Of a DNA stretch of 60,209 nucleotides, positions 25,273-33,472 are shown in pieces. The translations under genes were made by a program, and so were the position numbers. This DNA is from TWA4 sp051879195 (lineage in GTDB: Bacteria > Bacillota > Clostridia > Lachnospirales > Lachnospiraceae), in contig JBJELO010000047.1 in NCBI GenBank assembly GCA_051879195.1, forward strand, positions 1 to 60,209, written 5' to 3'. The notes beneath the pieces are model-generated. The model was not told the DNA's origin. It did not search any database and was given only the letters and a program-made list of their open reading frames with translations. The stretch's first letter is position 1. Every line of letters begins with the position of its first letter.

Positions 25273-25911
25273 ATGAACCCTGCAATGAAACTGAGAAACG
25301 AAAAAGCCGGTCAGAAGCTGGTCGACTCCCTGAAAAAACGTCATTTTGATGCATATTACTGTGCTACAAAGGAAGATGCCCTGAAGCAGGCGCTTTCCCT
25401 GATTCCGGACAATCACACCGTTTCCTGGGGCGGCTGTACATCCGCTGAAGAAATCGGTCTGATCGACGCAGTGAAAAAGAATTATCAGGTAATCGACCGT
25501 GATACTGCTTCCTCACCCGAGGAACGCGGCCGTCTCATGCGTCAGGCACTGCTGGCCGATACGTTCATCACCGGCACCAACGCAGTCAGTGAGGACGGTC
25601 AGCTGGTCAACATCGACGGCAACGGCAACCGGGTGGCCGCCATGATTTATGGTCCCACCAATGTCATCGTTATCTGCGGTATCAACAAAATGGTAAAAAC
25701 CGTGGAGGATGCCTATAATCGTGCCCACACGGTGGCAGCACCCATCAACGCCCAGCGTTTCGGCGATCTCGGCACACCCTGCTCCAAAAACGGCACCTGC
25801 GGTGAATGCATCGGTGACAGCTGCATCTGTTGTTATGCCGTTACCACAAGAGTCTGCCGCCCTGCAGGCAAGATCAAGGTAATCGTAGTGGGAGAAGAAG
25901 TGGGCTTCTGA
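25273..25911 (+). CDS. LUD-domain protein (LutC/YkgG-like)
   Basis: 212-residue lactate-utilisation-domain protein. The fold is visible from VSWGGCTSAEEIGL and FITGTNAVSEDGQLVNIDGNGNR, a hallmark loop of the family. The segment from about 165 is cysteine-rich (CSKNGTCGECIGDSCICC), which could bind an iron-sulphur cluster or zinc and is typical of the clostridial stand-alone branch. No lutA/lutB neighbours, so lactate oxidation is unlikely to be its direct role here. GGAGG lies nine bases before ATG 25273. Last gene of the queuosine-region transcript, ending at a strong terminator. Confidence 0.85.
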   Translation: MNPAMKLRNEKAGQKLVDSLKKRHFDAYYCATKEDALKQALSLIPDNHTVSWGGCTSAEEIGLIDAVKKNYQVIDRDTASSPEERGRLMRQALLADTFITGTNAVSEDGQLVNIDGNGNRVAAMIYGPTNVIVICGINKMVKTVEDAYNRAHTVAAPINAQRFGDLGTPCSKNGTCGECIGDSCICCYAVTTRVCRPAGKIKVIVVGEEVGF

Positions 25912-25941
25912 TCAATCTGAACAGTTAAAAATCTTTCAAAA

Positions 25942-25996
25942 AAGCTGCCTCATGGACTGATATTGGTAATCAATCGCTGAGACAGCTTTTCTTTTT
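25942..25996 (+). terminator. Terminator of the queuosine/LUD transcript
   Basis: AAGCTG-C-CTCA pairs with TGAG-A-CAGCTT, followed by TTTTCTTTTT. A motif TCTGAACAGTTAA just before it (25916-25928) resembles, inverted, the GTAACTGTTCAGA repeat. Confidence 0.85.
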
Positions 25997-26032
25997 AAAC
26001 TTAAAACACATTCAATATATTTTAACCTGTTT

Positions 26033-26365
26033 TCAGCCGTTTGATTCCGCTTCCTGTTCTCCGGCTACATAAACGTAGACATTGTACAGGCGCTCTTCGT
26101 CGGCTGCCATGGCCTGATGCCTGATCAGTTCCGGCGCCATCATCTCATCCAGCAGGGAAAGAAGATTCTCATCCAGCTGATACAGTTTACCCGCCACTTC
26201 AGAAAAGCGCGACCTGCGCACCGCCTGAAATCCCCCGGCATCGCAAAGCTCATAGGAGGGAAGAACCACATCACATACAAAGTCCTCCGGCCCCAGAAGC
26301 GCCGGCTCCCCGCAGCCGAGCATCCGCTCCTCATCGTAAATGGCAAGATAAAAACGGTCATCCAT
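26033..26365 (-). CDS. Small protein, possibly gamma-glutamylcyclotransferase-like fold
   Basis: 110 residues. The pattern LPSYELCDAGGFQAVRR ... VAGKLYQLDENLLSLLDEM ... YNVYVYVAGE recalls the AIG2/GGCT fold, where a G-x-LY-x-L and LD step precede an acidic loop. The usual N-terminal YGSNL/YGTL substrate motif is not seen, so the assignment is weak. It follows mrp by 23 bases on the minus strand and is probably co-transcribed. Function unknown. Confidence 0.5.
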   Translation of the reverse strand: MDDRFYLAIYDEERMLGCGEPALLGPEDFVCDVVLPSYELCDAGGFQAVRRSRFSEVAGKLYQLDENLLSLLDEMMAPELIRHQAMAADEERLYNVYVYVAGEQEAESNG

Positions 26366-26388
26366 AGCCTGTCATCCCCGGTGACAAA

Positions 26389-27213
26389 CTACATGTTCAG
26401 CAGCTTCTGCAGGATCTCATCCAGCCATTCGCCGTCAAACATCTCGATCATACCCTTATCGCAGGCAGCTGCCAGCTTTCTGTTCATGGGAATCTGCGCG
26501 ATCAGATCGATACCATGCTTCTCAGCCACTTCCGCGGTATTGCTTTCACCGAAGATCTGTATCTTCTCACCGCAGTGAGGACATTCCGCATATGCCATAT
26601 TCTCAACGATACCCAGCACGGGAATATTCATCATGGTTGCCATATTGACTGCTTTTTCCACGATCATGGAAACCAGTTCCTGAGGTGATGTTACCACAAT
26701 AATGCCGTCCACAGGCAGAGACTGGAATACTGTCAGCGGAACGTCGCCGGTTCCGGGAGGCATGTCCACAAACATGAAATCCACATCGCCCCACAGTACT
26801 TCAGACCAGAACTGCTTGATCACGCCTGCGATCACCGGACCTCTCCATACAACAGGTGCGGTTTCCTCCTCCAGCAGCAGGTTGATGGACATGACCTTTG
26901 TACCCATTGCACTTTCTCTGGGATAGATCTCTGTCTCACTGCCGGTTGCTCTTCCTTTGATACCAAATGCCTTGGGAATGGAAGGACCCGTAATATCCGC
27001 ATCCAGAACAGCCGTGCTGCGGCCGCATCTCTGTGCCAGAACAGCCAGCATGGAAGTAACCAGTGACTTGCCGACACCGCCCTTACCGCTGACAACACCA
27101 ATAACCTTCTTAACATTACTGTTGGGATTCATAGGCGCCAGTAAACTCTCCTGAGTTCTGTCTGCGCAATCGCCTTCCCCACAGCTTCCGCAATTTCCAT
27201 TACAATCACTCAT
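26389..27213 (-). CDS. mrp: Mrp/NBP35-family iron-sulphur carrier ATPase
   Basis: P-loop ATPase that binds and transfers Fe-S clusters to apoproteins. Deviant Walker A GVVSGKGGVGKS near residues 39-50, MFVDMPPGTGDVPL as Walker B/switch, and the C-terminal CPHCGE pair that bridges a cluster in the dimer. An extra N-terminal cysteine segment (CNGNCGSCGEGDC, residues 4-16) is of NBP35 style. 274 residues. Transcribed from a consensus promoter just upstream, with the 110-residue gene following. Confidence 0.93.
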   Translation of the reverse strand: MSDCNGNCGSCGEGDCADRTQESLLAPMNPNSNVKKVIGVVSGKGGVGKSLVTSMLAVLAQRCGRSTAVLDADITGPSIPKAFGIKGRATGSETEIYPRESAMGTKVMSINLLLEEETAPVVWRGPVIAGVIKQFWSEVLWGDVDFMFVDMPPGTGDVPLTVFQSLPVDGIIVVTSPQELVSMIVEKAVNMATMMNIPVLGIVENMAYAECPHCGEKIQIFGESNTAEVAEKHGIDLIAQIPMNRKLAAACDKGMIEMFDGEWLDEILQKLLNM

Positions 27214-27335
27214 TGCTCATACCCTCCGTTTGTAAAATACCGTAACTGCCCGGAACCGGCAGCGAAAATGAACATCGACTGCCCCCGACAATTACAAATT
27301 GCCATTCTATCCAAATGAACGGCCTCTGAGAAAAT

Positions 27336-27364
27336 ATTATACTCTATAATCCGGAAAACGTCAA
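27336..27364 (-). promoter_or_regulatory. Promoter of the mrp operon
   Basis: On the minus strand TTGACG, 17-base spacer, TATAAT, about 120 bases before the mrp start. A palindrome TGACATATGTCA lies just upstream (27371-27382) and could be its operator. Confidence 0.8.
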
Positions 27365-27429
27365 CATTCTTGACATATGTCAGAAAAAATTGAGCTGTTT
27401 TTTATTTACGGAGAGGGGAATTGGTTAGG

Positions 27430-27578
27430 CGGAAGGTACGTGGTATCCTGCACGGGGACACGCTCTCGCTCAGGTGGAAACGTAGTGGTACTAAACTCGC
27501 AGGCCTTCCAGAAAAGGCCCGCTCGTTAAGTGCCAACGTTTCCAATGGTCCCCTTACCAGGATACCACGTACCTTCCG
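27430..27578 (+). ncRNA. Structured RNA-like element, copy B (plus orientation)
   Basis: 149 bases closed by a perfect 21-bp P1 (27430-27450 with 27558-27578). Then P2 GGGGAC/GTCCCC (27454-27459, 27548-27553), single-stranded CGCTCTCGCTC (27461-27471), P3 GGAAACG/CGTTTCC (27476-27482, 27537-27543), P4 GGTACT/AGTGCC (27487-27492, 27529-27534) and P5 GGCCTT/AAGGCC (27502-27507, 27514-27519). Same order, spacing and total length as copy A; P2, P4 and the loop are identical, while P1, P3 and P5 differ yet stay paired. No promoter is clear immediately upstream. Identity unknown: structured RNA, mobile-element RNA or a repeat family. Confidence 0.75.
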
Positions 27579-27786
27579 GCGCGCAGATTTTCTTTCCTCC
27601 CCCCTTCTCCTGAATGTAAAGTCAAAAACAGTCGGGTGAAACACGCATCAGTGCTGCCCGCTGCGTTCTAACCACAGCCAGCGATACAGCGCCCGAAATG
27701 TAACAGGCACATACAGCAACAAATCAGATGTCTCCCTTCCTACATACAGTCTGCTTTTCCATTGCCGGATCAAAACAGTCTGTGGC
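27579..27786. other. Stretch without recognised features
   Basis: Between RNA element B and the perfect hairpin at 27787. No plausible reading frame, promoter or clear repeat was found. The pyrimidine-rich start (TTTCTTTCCTCCCC) is partly complementary to GGAGAGGGG just upstream of element B, which may extend its outer helix imperfectly. Confidence 0.5.
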
Positions 27787-27823
27787 GGCGGAATGGATGA
27801 CAGGACCTGTCATCCATTCCGCC
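27787..27823. repeat. Perfect 18-bp inverted repeat
   Basis: GGCGGAATGGATGACAGG is followed, after one base, by its exact reverse complement. Near-zero spacing makes this a long cruciform or hairpin. No T run follows on either strand, so intrinsic termination is doubtful. It lies 70 bases before the ECF gene promoter. Confidence 0.7.
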
Positions 27824-27890
27824 TCATATACTTTTATCCGGCTGGAAATCTAACTGTAACTGTCCTCTTTATTTTTTCAGAAATTGTCCA

Positions 27891-27919
27891 TTTTCATCCG
27901 GCCACTTTTGCGTTATGAT
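27891..27919 (+). promoter_or_regulatory. Possible promoter of the ECF S-component gene
   Basis: TTTTCA, 17-base spacer, TATGAT, about 83 bases before the start codon. The intervening leader shows no riboswitch I can recognise. Confidence 0.45.
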
Positions 27920-28001
27920 TGCTCCGTGTTACAGATATGGAATCTGAATACTACAGTCTGATATCAGGGATGAAAATGAAAAAAGAAATGAGGATGAGAC
28001 T

Positions 28002-28586
28002 ATGAGAAATGAACGTACTTTGAAGCTTGTTACGACTGCGCTGATGGCGGCGTTGTCTTATGTAGTTTTTACTTATCTGCAGATTAAGGTGACTCTGCCG
28101 GGCGGCGATGCGACTTCTTTCCATCTGGGCAATGCTGTCTGTGTGCTGGGTGCTCTTTTGCTGGGCGGTGTTTACGGTGGTATCGGCGGTGCTATCGGTA
28201 TGACCATCGGCGATCTGCTGGATCCGGTTTATATTGTTTATGCACCGAAGACTTTCCTGTTAAAGTTCTGTATTGGTCTGATCACCGGTCTGGTGGCTCA
28301 CCGTTTCGGAAAAATCACACATACCTCCGATACAAAACACATTTTCCGCTGGACGCTGATTGCTTCCATCTGCGGTATGGCCTTTAATGTGATTTTTGAT
28401 CCGCTGATCGGCTATTTCTATAAGCTGGTATTTCTTGGAAAACCGGCTGCTGAACTGGCTCTGACATGGAACATCACTACCACAAGTGTAAATGCTGTTC
28501 TTTCCGTGATTGCCGCATCTGCTATCTACATGGCACTGCGTCCGGCACTGGTTAAGTCAGGTCTTTTTATTAAAATCGGCAAATAG
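28002..28586 (+). CDS. ECF transporter S component (vitamin uptake)
   Basis: Substrate-binding membrane subunit of an energy-coupling-factor importer, 194 residues with six hydrophobic helices. The N-terminal KLVTTALMAALSYVVFTYL carries the small-residue A-x-x-x-A pattern used to dock the EcfT subunit, and GGVYGGIGGAIGMTIGDLLDP is the usual glycine-rich second region. Folate, pyridoxine, pantothenate and thiamine-precursor types look alike; I cannot choose. EcfA/T genes are not in the window, consistent with a shared group-II module. Flanked by a promoter and a strong terminator. Confidence 0.85.
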   Translation: MRNERTLKLVTTALMAALSYVVFTYLQIKVTLPGGDATSFHLGNAVCVLGALLLGGVYGGIGGAIGMTIGDLLDPVYIVYAPKTFLLKFCIGLITGLVAHRFGKITHTSDTKHIFRWTLIASICGMAFNVIFDPLIGYFYKLVFLGKPAAELALTWNITTTSVNAVLSVIAASAIYMALRPALVKSGLFIKIGK

Positions 28587-28617
28587 TACCGGATTAATAA
28601 CCTTTGCATGTAAATTG

Positions 28618-28658
28618 AGCCCCCATGGTTTCTGATTTCTCAGAGAATCACGGGGGCT
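28618..28658 (+). terminator. Terminator of the ECF S-component gene
   Basis: AGCCCCC ... GGGGGCT with further pairing inside (TTCTGA/TCAGA), followed by TATTAT. It is also placed to act on the minus-strand glucosidase gene ending at 28683. Confidence 0.75.
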
Positions 28659-28682
28659 TATTATATGTTACCGGTTTATGAA

Positions 28683-30119
28683 TTATGCCAGGTCTTCTCC
28701 GTTGGTTGCGATTACTTTCTTATACCATTCGAAGGAGTCTTTCTTTCTTCTTGCCAGGCTTCCTGTTCCGTCATCGTATTTCTCCACGTAGATGAATCCG
28801 TAGCGTTTTGCCATCTCACCGGTGGAGGCGCTGACCAGATCGATGCAGCCCCAGGGAGTGTAGCCCATGAGATCCACGCCGTCTTCTACTGCTTCACGCA
28901 TCTGCTCAATGTGCTGACGCAGATAATCGACACGATAACTGTCATGAATGGAGCCATCGGGTTCCAGCACATCTCTTGCACCCAGACCGTTTTCCACTAC
29001 CATCAACGGAATCCGATAACGGTCATAGATTTCGTTCAGTGTGTAGCGCAGACCTTTGGGATCGATCTGCCAGCCCCAGTCACTTGCCTGCAGATAGGGA
29101 TTCTTCAGACCGGAAGCGATGTTGCCGTCTGTCTTCTCCGCAGTGGGATCACAGCTGACACAGTTGGTCATATAATAGCTGAAGGTGTAGAAATCTACGG
29201 TTCCTTCCTTAATAATCTCCAGATCACCGGGCTCCATTTTGATTTCGATGTTGTTTTCTTTCCAGAAACGTTTTGCGTAGGAAGGATATTCTCCGCGGAC
29301 CATGACATCGGAGCAGTACCAGTTGCTGATGCGCATCTGCTGCTGATTCAGCACGATATCATCAGGGTTGCAGGTGTAAGGATAGGAGGTGATAAAACAG
29401 ATCATGTTGCCCATCTTAAACTGAGGGTATTTTTCATGAGCCAGTTTTACAGCCTTTGCACTTGCAACGAACTGATGGTGAAGCCCCTGATAGCGCAGCT
29501 GAGGGATATCCACCTGATTGGTAAAATCAGTGGTTCCTTCATTTAAAATACCAAGTGACAGGAAATTGCCCATGGGCATGGTGCCTGCATTGATTTCGTT
29601 GAAGGTCAGCCAGTATTTTACCTTGTCTTTGTAGCGTTCAAAGATGACTTCACAATATCTTACGAAACAGTCGATGCATTCTCTGCCTGCCCAGCCGTTG
29701 TATGCTTTCGTCAGACCGTAGGGCATCTCGTAATGGGAAATCGTTACCAGCGGTTCAATACCGTATTTGCGGCATTCGTCAAAAACTTTGTCGTAAAAAG
29801 CAAGTCCTGCTTCATTGGGTTCCGTCTCCATGCCTGTGGGGAAGATACGGGTCCACGCAATGGACAGACGGAATACCTTGAAGCCCATTTCCGCAAACAG
29901 TTTGATATCTTCTTTATAGTGATGATAGAAATCAGTTGCCTCACGGCTGGGATACAGGGTACCCTCTTCGAATTCTCTTGTAATTCTCTTAGGCTGCGTA
30001 TGCGTACCATTTGTACACATATCGGAGGTTGACGGACCTTTGCCGTCCACATCCCACGCACCTTCATACTGGTTTGCGGCTGTTGCGCCGCCCCATAAAA
30101 AGTCCGGTCTAAATCCCAT
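28683..30119 (-). CDS. bglA: 6-phospho-beta-glucosidase (GH1)
   Basis: Hydrolyses beta-glucoside 6-phosphates delivered by the adjacent PTS. GH1 landmarks: N-terminal FLWGGATAANQYEGAW, acid/base Glu175 in YWLTFNEIN, nucleophile Glu376 in PLMVVENGLG, and the end region YTPWGCIDLVSASTGEM-x-KRYG, where the Ser/Lys/Tyr pattern contacts the 6-phosphate. 478 residues is standard. It starts 14 bases after the PTS stop, so it is in the licT-bglF-bglA operon. Confidence 0.95.
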   Translation of the reverse strand: MGFRPDFLWGGATAANQYEGAWDVDGKGPSTSDMCTNGTHTQPKRITREFEEGTLYPSREATDFYHHYKEDIKLFAEMGFKVFRLSIAWTRIFPTGMETEPNEAGLAFYDKVFDECRKYGIEPLVTISHYEMPYGLTKAYNGWAGRECIDCFVRYCEVIFERYKDKVKYWLTFNEINAGTMPMGNFLSLGILNEGTTDFTNQVDIPQLRYQGLHHQFVASAKAVKLAHEKYPQFKMGNMICFITSYPYTCNPDDIVLNQQQMRISNWYCSDVMVRGEYPSYAKRFWKENNIEIKMEPGDLEIIKEGTVDFYTFSYYMTNCVSCDPTAEKTDGNIASGLKNPYLQASDWGWQIDPKGLRYTLNEIYDRYRIPLMVVENGLGARDVLEPDGSIHDSYRVDYLRQHIEQMREAVEDGVDLMGYTPWGCIDLVSASTGEMAKRYGFIYVEKYDDGTGSLARRKKDSFEWYKKVIATNGEDLA

Positions 30120-30133
30120 GTTTTGCCTCCTTA

Positions 30134-32056
30134 TTATTTAAGCAGAGTGATAATGGTTGAATTCAGGTCAACTTTTCCGTTTCCTTCCGGAATTACATCG
30201 GTAAAGTCATCGGAATTGGATACGATGATGGGAGTCACTACGGTGTAGCCTTCCTTTTTGATCAGATCCATATCAAATTTCAGCAGCAGCTGTCCTTTCT
30301 TTACTTTTTCGCCCTGTTTTGCCATGGGTTCAAAGCCTTTTCCTTCCAGTTTTACCGTATCCATGCCCACATGGATCAGCAGCTCCGCTCCGTTGTCAGC
30401 CTGCAGGCCGATTGCATGTCCTGTGGGGAAGAATGTGGTGATTTCGCCGTCGCAGGGTGCATAAACTTCACCTTTTTCGGGAACAATGGCAAGGCCCTGT
30501 CCCAGTGCACCTGATGCAAATACTTCATCTTCAACTTTGCTTAATTCAATTGCTTCACCAACAATGGGAGATGCGATGGTGCCGCCTGTTACTGCAGCAT
30601 CGCCTGCTGCGGGAGTTTCTGATAATTCTTTCTTAACCGGTTCGTCATCCTTATAGGTAACGAATACCAGGATGAAAGCTACTGCCATGGCAATAACAGA
30701 ACCGATTGCCACAATAATCATGCTGTAAAGAGTACCTTCGCCGATGTAGCTGGGAAGACCGAACACACCGAGACCGCCCATCTGATAGGATTTTGCACCC
30801 ATTAAGCCGATGAAACCGCCGCCCACAGCACCTGCGATACAGGACATGATGAAAGGTTTCTTCTTAGGCAGTGTGATACCGTAAATAGCAGGCTCCGTTA
30901 CACCGAACATACCTGAAATAAATGCAGGCAGTGCATTGTCTTTCAGTTTTTTGTCCCTGGTCTTCAGGTAAATAGCGAGAACTGCCATGGACTGACCGAA
31001 GGATACGCAGAAGTAAGGAGAAAGGATCTTATCAAATCCCAGTGATGCATAATTCATCATGCACAGAGGAACCAGGCCCCAGTGAACACCGAAGATAACC
31101 AGTACCTGCCAGAAAGCACCCAGTAAAACGCCGGCAAGGAGACCACCGATCACGGGAATTTCATACAGGGCACCAAATACCATACCGATAACGCTGCAGA
31201 GCAGAGAGGTGATTGGTCCGATGATCAGGAATGTCAAAGGCAGCATGATTACCAGAGTAAACAGAGGAGCCAGGAAGCTCTTTACCACATCGGGGATGAT
31301 CTGTTTTAATTTCTTTTCCAGTTTTACTGCAAAATAGGTTGCCACGATAACCGGAACAACGGTAGAGCAGTATCCGCCGGCAGGCATGATGATCGGAATA
31401 CCGAAGAAGGTATAGGCATAATCCATCTGGAAGGATGTTCCTGTGAAAATACTTCCGATTGCTTCTGCACTGGCCATGGCTGATGTTCCGCTGTAAGTCA
31501 GAGCAAAGCCCATGGACATACCGAGCCATTCGCTTCCCTTAAATTTCTTTGCTGCATTGTAACCCAGAACAATGGGCAGGAATGCGAAGAAACCGTCACC
31601 GATGGAATACCATACATTGTAAGCACCGCTTCCCGCAAAGCTGGGGAAGAAGAAAGCGAACAGTGCCAGCATACCCTTGATAATACCTGCTGCACACAGA
31701 TAGCTTAACATGGGCTGGAAAATACCGGAAATCATATCTACAAATGCAGCACCCAGGCTTAACTTTTCTTTGGGACCGTCATCCTCTGCCGCTGTACCGG
31801 CTGAGATGTGAGCCTTTTCACATACAACGGCATATACATCCGGCACATGATTGCCGATAACTACCTGATACTGACCGCCGGACTGCATAACAGTTACGAT
31901 ACCGTCCGTATTTTTCAGTACATCTGTATTTGCTTTGGATTCATCTTTTAATTTAAAACGAAGTCTTGTAACGCAGTGCGCAAGGCTGATGATATTTTCC
32001 TTTCCGCCCACATTCTGGATAATAATTCTGGCCAGACCGTCATATTTGCTTGCCAT
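30134..32056 (-). CDS. bglF: PTS beta-glucoside transporter, EIIBCA
   Basis: Transports and phosphorylates beta-glucosides. Domain order B-C-A: EIIB with phospho-Cys28 in IISLAHCVTRLRFKLKD; EIIC of about ten helices from about 105 to 455 with GVTEPAIYGITLP; EIIA from about 480 with DGEITTFFPTGHAIGLQ and the phospho-His in ELLIHVGMDTVKLEG. 640 residues. GGAGG before ATG 32056. The adjacent antiterminator and 6-phospho-glucosidase fix the sugar class; salicin, arbutin or cellobiose cannot be told apart. Confidence 0.95.
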   Translation of the reverse strand: MASKYDGLARIIIQNVGGKENIISLAHCVTRLRFKLKDESKANTDVLKNTDGIVTVMQSGGQYQVVIGNHVPDVYAVVCEKAHISAGTAAEDDGPKEKLSLGAAFVDMISGIFQPMLSYLCAAGIIKGMLALFAFFFPSFAGSGAYNVWYSIGDGFFAFLPIVLGYNAAKKFKGSEWLGMSMGFALTYSGTSAMASAEAIGSIFTGTSFQMDYAYTFFGIPIIMPAGGYCSTVVPVIVATYFAVKLEKKLKQIIPDVVKSFLAPLFTLVIMLPLTFLIIGPITSLLCSVIGMVFGALYEIPVIGGLLAGVLLGAFWQVLVIFGVHWGLVPLCMMNYASLGFDKILSPYFCVSFGQSMAVLAIYLKTRDKKLKDNALPAFISGMFGVTEPAIYGITLPKKKPFIMSCIAGAVGGGFIGLMGAKSYQMGGLGVFGLPSYIGEGTLYSMIIVAIGSVIAMAVAFILVFVTYKDDEPVKKELSETPAAGDAAVTGGTIASPIVGEAIELSKVEDEVFASGALGQGLAIVPEKGEVYAPCDGEITTFFPTGHAIGLQADNGAELLIHVGMDTVKLEGKGFEPMAKQGEKVKKGQLLLKFDMDLIKKEGYTVVTPIIVSNSDDFTDVIPEGNGKVDLNSTIITLLK

Positions 32057-32266
32057 ATGGAACCTCCTGATATAAAATCTTTTCTCATTAAAAAATCTTT
32101 TTCATTGGTTGTATCTATACACGGATTGCTCCGCTCTTGAAGAGGATCCAACTGCTTTTTCTGACAACCGTGCCGGCCTCGCACTGCCGCCATGCGCATC
32201 CGTCCATTCTGTGCACCTCTGAACGTACGTTTCTGCATATGGGATTCTCATTTCAATTCTGAATTG

Positions 32267-33097
32267 TCAATCTCTCGTCAGCTTTTCAATGTGGATGGTC
32301 AGATATCCAAGCTCTTCCTCCACCAGTGTATAATTGATTTTCTTTTTAATGTAATCCTGAATCTTTCTGCTGCAGGCTGCTGCTTTGGGATACATGGCGG
32401 AAACCATACGGTACAGCCCTGTCTCCTTTTCATAGCAGCTGTTGGTAAAAATCCGCTGCAGGAAAAATTTCAGGTGGGTAACAAAACGGATATAATCCAG
32501 CGAACTGTCATCCAGTTCAATACTGTAGGTATACCTGACAATATTGATAATATCCTGTATCATCATAATCATCTGCTGTGATGTTTTTGAACTGGTACCG
32601 TACTGTGCATTGAGAATATGCAGGGCCATAAAGCCCGCCTCATCATCAGCAAGACGCACACCGGTTTCCCTTTCAATCATATCCACAGCGTCCATTCCCA
32701 GCTGAAATTCATCAGGATAAAACTTTCTGATCTCCCACAACAGGGTATTCTGCAGCGCCATTCCTTTTTTCTGGCGTTCAATGGCAAAACTGATATGATC
32801 GGAAAGCATCAGCACCAGATTTTCATTGAGCGGTTTCTGAATATGCTTTCTCACATGCTCCACGATCTGCATCCCTATGGAAATGTGTTCCATGGGAATC
32901 CTCTCCAGCAGTTCTACCAGCTGTTCTTCGTATCTGCAGTCCGAAAAACCGAAAAATCTTCTCTCGATTTTGGCAGGATCCGCTTCCATCCCGGGTTTCT
33001 TCCCAAATCCGATTCCACGTCCCATGAGGATTATTTCGTGATTCTGGTCATCTGTCGAAATAACGATATTATTATTCAGTACTTTTAAAATCTTCAT
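32267..33097 (-). CDS. licT: BglG/LicT-type transcriptional antiterminator
   Basis: RNA-binding antiterminator controlled by PTS phosphorylation. Residues 1-55 are the CAT RNA-binding domain (MKILKVLNNNIVIS ... MGRGIGFGKKPG). PRD1 follows at about 65-170 (DHISFAIERQ) and PRD2 at 175-276 (FVTHLKFFLQRIF, EELGYLTIHIEKL), with conserved His sites. ATG 33097 starts the CAT domain exactly and has AGGAGA upstream; longer in-frame starts run into the terminator. A RAT/terminator pair lies in its own leader, so it controls the whole operon including itself. 276 residues. Confidence 0.95.
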   Translation of the reverse strand: MKILKVLNNNIVISTDDQNHEIILMGRGIGFGKKPGMEADPAKIERRFFGFSDCRYEEQLVELLERIPMEHISIGMQIVEHVRKHIQKPLNENLVLMLSDHISFAIERQKKGMALQNTLLWEIRKFYPDEFQLGMDAVDMIERETGVRLADDEAGFMALHILNAQYGTSSKTSQQMIMMIQDIINIVRYTYSIELDDSSLDYIRFVTHLKFFLQRIFTNSCYEKETGLYRMVSAMYPKAAACSRKIQDYIKKKINYTLVEEELGYLTIHIEKLTRD

Positions 33098-33149
33098 CGT
33101 GACATTCTCTCCTCTCATCCTTTGACTGCGGAAAGATGGAAATAAGGCA

Positions 33150-33220
33150 AAAAAATAAACCACATCTATAAAAATCACGTATATATCAATCCATATACCT
33201 GAATCTTATAAATCTGGTTT
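33150..33220 (-). terminator. Regulated terminator in the licT leader
   Basis: Minus strand AAACCAGATTTATA (33207-33220) pairs with TATAGATGTGGTTT (33157-33170), 13 pairs of 14, followed by ATTTTTTTGCC. The first arm overlaps the 3' end of the RAT element, so the two structures exclude one another. Confidence 0.9.
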
Positions 33221-33245
33221 TGCCTGCCGTACAGTAACACCCCTG
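33216..33245 (-). promoter_or_regulatory. RAT (ribonucleic antiterminator) element for LicT
   Basis: Minus strand reads GGGTGTTACTG-TACG-GCAGGCAAAACC, matching the BglG/SacY/LicT RAT consensus (…TGTTACTG…GCAGGCAAAACC). Dimeric LicT binding here would prevent the terminator just downstream and allow licT-bglF-bglA transcription when beta-glucosides are present. Confidence 0.93.
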
Positions 33246-33267
33246 TGCAATCTTCAACTGTGAATAA

Positions 33268-33296
33268 AGCATAACATTAATTCAAAAACTTTGCAA
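33268..33296 (-). promoter_or_regulatory. Promoter of the licT-bglF-bglA operon
   Basis: Minus strand TTGCAA, 17-base spacer, TATGCT. The predicted start lies about 15 bases before the RAT element. The stretch 33297-33472 otherwise shows only AT-rich sequence. Confidence 0.7.
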
Positions 33297-33472
33297 TACT
33301 TTTATAAAGTTTCGTTTTTTTTAATAATTCAGATATATTTTTTTAGTTATTTTTTACACATATTACACAGCCTGCGTCTGTTTCTTTGCCTGCGGGTTGT
33401 CATGCGGCCCCTGTATACCCTTTTTCCCCTGAAACCCGTGTTCCTTTTCCGGACAGCATTCCTATCACTTTT

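Noticed and set aside
27402..27644. Open frames on both strands over the 27430-27578 element
   Set aside because: Same reason: generated by the inverted repeat P1 and conserved core, with no ribosome site.
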